From contig CAIRNW010000098.1 of the NCBI GenBank assembly GCA_903879995.1, positions 1-14,759 on the forward strand: DNA of 14,759 nucleotides. The letters run 5' to 3'. The DNA is from an uncultured Bacteroidota bacterium (lineage in GTDB: Bacteria > Bacteroidota > Bacteroidia > Chitinophagales > Chitinophagaceae). The stretch's first letter is position 1; every line of letters starts with the position of its first letter. Shown one piece after another: positions 14,526-14,759 of this stretch. The notes below the pieces were generated by a model. The model saw nothing but the letters and a program-made list of their open reading frames with translations. It was not told the DNA's origin and made no database searches. The translations under genes were made by a program, and so were the position numbers.

Positions 14526-14759
14526 TCATGTTGGCTTTCTTTTTGCAACTACCAGCCAATCCCAGGGACGAGGCTCCTGGAGCCACCGTGGGGGTTTGAC
14601 AAATTCGGTATTCCAATTATATTCAATTTTTCTAAACTGAATAGGCTCAAATTGGTGCTGTGTTAAACTCAGCCAAAGTTCATCTTGTAAAAAATGTTTA
14701 TGCGGAACATTATCAATATTCAACACGCCTTGTTTTAGATTTTTCCAATATTTCAGTGC
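14526..14759 (-). CDS. C-terminal fragment of a possible SAM-dependent methyltransferase
   Basis: The frame is open from the right edge to a TGA at 14526-14528, giving 77 residues; the N-terminus is outside the window. The fragment reads as a strand (GVLNIDNVP), a helix (DELWLSLTQHQFEPI), a strand (FRKIEYNW), a proline/tryptophan-rich loop (VKPPRWLQEPRPW) and a last strand (DWLVVAKRK). This order resembles the end of a class I methyltransferase, but no SAM-binding motif is present to confirm it. The gene ends 48 bases before the SirB1-like start, so the two are likely co-transcribed. A GTG at 14726 is an internal codon, not the real start. Confidence 0.45.
   Translation of the reverse strand, partial: ALKYWKNLKQGVLNIDNVPHKHFLQDELWLSLTQHQFEPIQFRKIEYNWNTEFVKPPRWLQEPRPWDWLVVAKRKPT

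Noticed and set aside
14425..14666. Short plus-strand frames near the right edge
   Set aside because: They are antisense to the partial methyltransferase-like gene and the SirB1-like start, and show no motif.
1..14759. Defence system, prophage, CRISPR or mobile element
   Set aside because: No transposase, integrase, repeat array, nuclease module or target-site duplication was seen; all genes read as metabolic or housekeeping.

Overview
The window reads as a chromosomal segment of a member of the Bacteroidota, most likely a soil or freshwater relative of Chitinophagaceae (inference, no marker gene was searched). Support: start codons without Shine-Dalgarno sequences, TAnnTTTG-type -7 promoter elements, a large multi-membrane signal peptidase I typical of the phylum, and a sugar-oxidoreductase / TIM-barrel / cytochrome c / DUF1080 gene set common there. 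Nearly every base is coding; no stretch over 300 bases lacks a gene. I see no tRNA, rRNA, CRISPR array or insertion sequence.

Region 1 (1-4558) is a sugar-catabolic module. A nucleoside:H+ symporter-type MFS permease (minus strand, cut by the left edge) diverges from a tight four-gene plus-strand operon: a cytoplasmic Gfo/Idh/MocA oxidoreductase, a xylose-isomerase-like TIM-barrel protein, a lipoprotein cytochrome c and an exported DUF1080 (3-keto-disaccharide hydrolase family) protein. Together these fit an oxidation-first route for glycosides: C3 oxidation, release of the aglycone from the 3-keto sugar, uptake, and return to glucose. A second, Tat-exported Gfo/Idh oxidoreductase lies far away at 12167-13600 and could provide the periplasmic oxidation step.

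Region 2 (4561-7050, minus strand) holds the two committed glycolytic kinases, pfkA then pyk, 12 bases apart. Region 3 (7103-8930) is a convergent pair, an RmlD-like SDR and a true arginase, whose 3' ends overlap by 14 bases. Region 4 (9060-12146, plus strand) is a housekeeping run: pyruvate dehydrogenase E1 beta, signal peptidase I, a clear intrinsic terminator, then cytidine deaminase. Region 5 (12167-14759) holds the Tat-exported oxidoreductase facing a minus-strand pair: a SirB1/transglutaminase-like protein and the C-terminal end of a probable methyltransferase cut by the right edge.

The most interesting material is the keto-glycoside module with its own cytochrome c. Smaller points are a shared sequence just before several of its start codons, a cdd promoter candidate that overlaps the upstream terminator, and a substituted catalytic-loop motif in phosphofructokinase.
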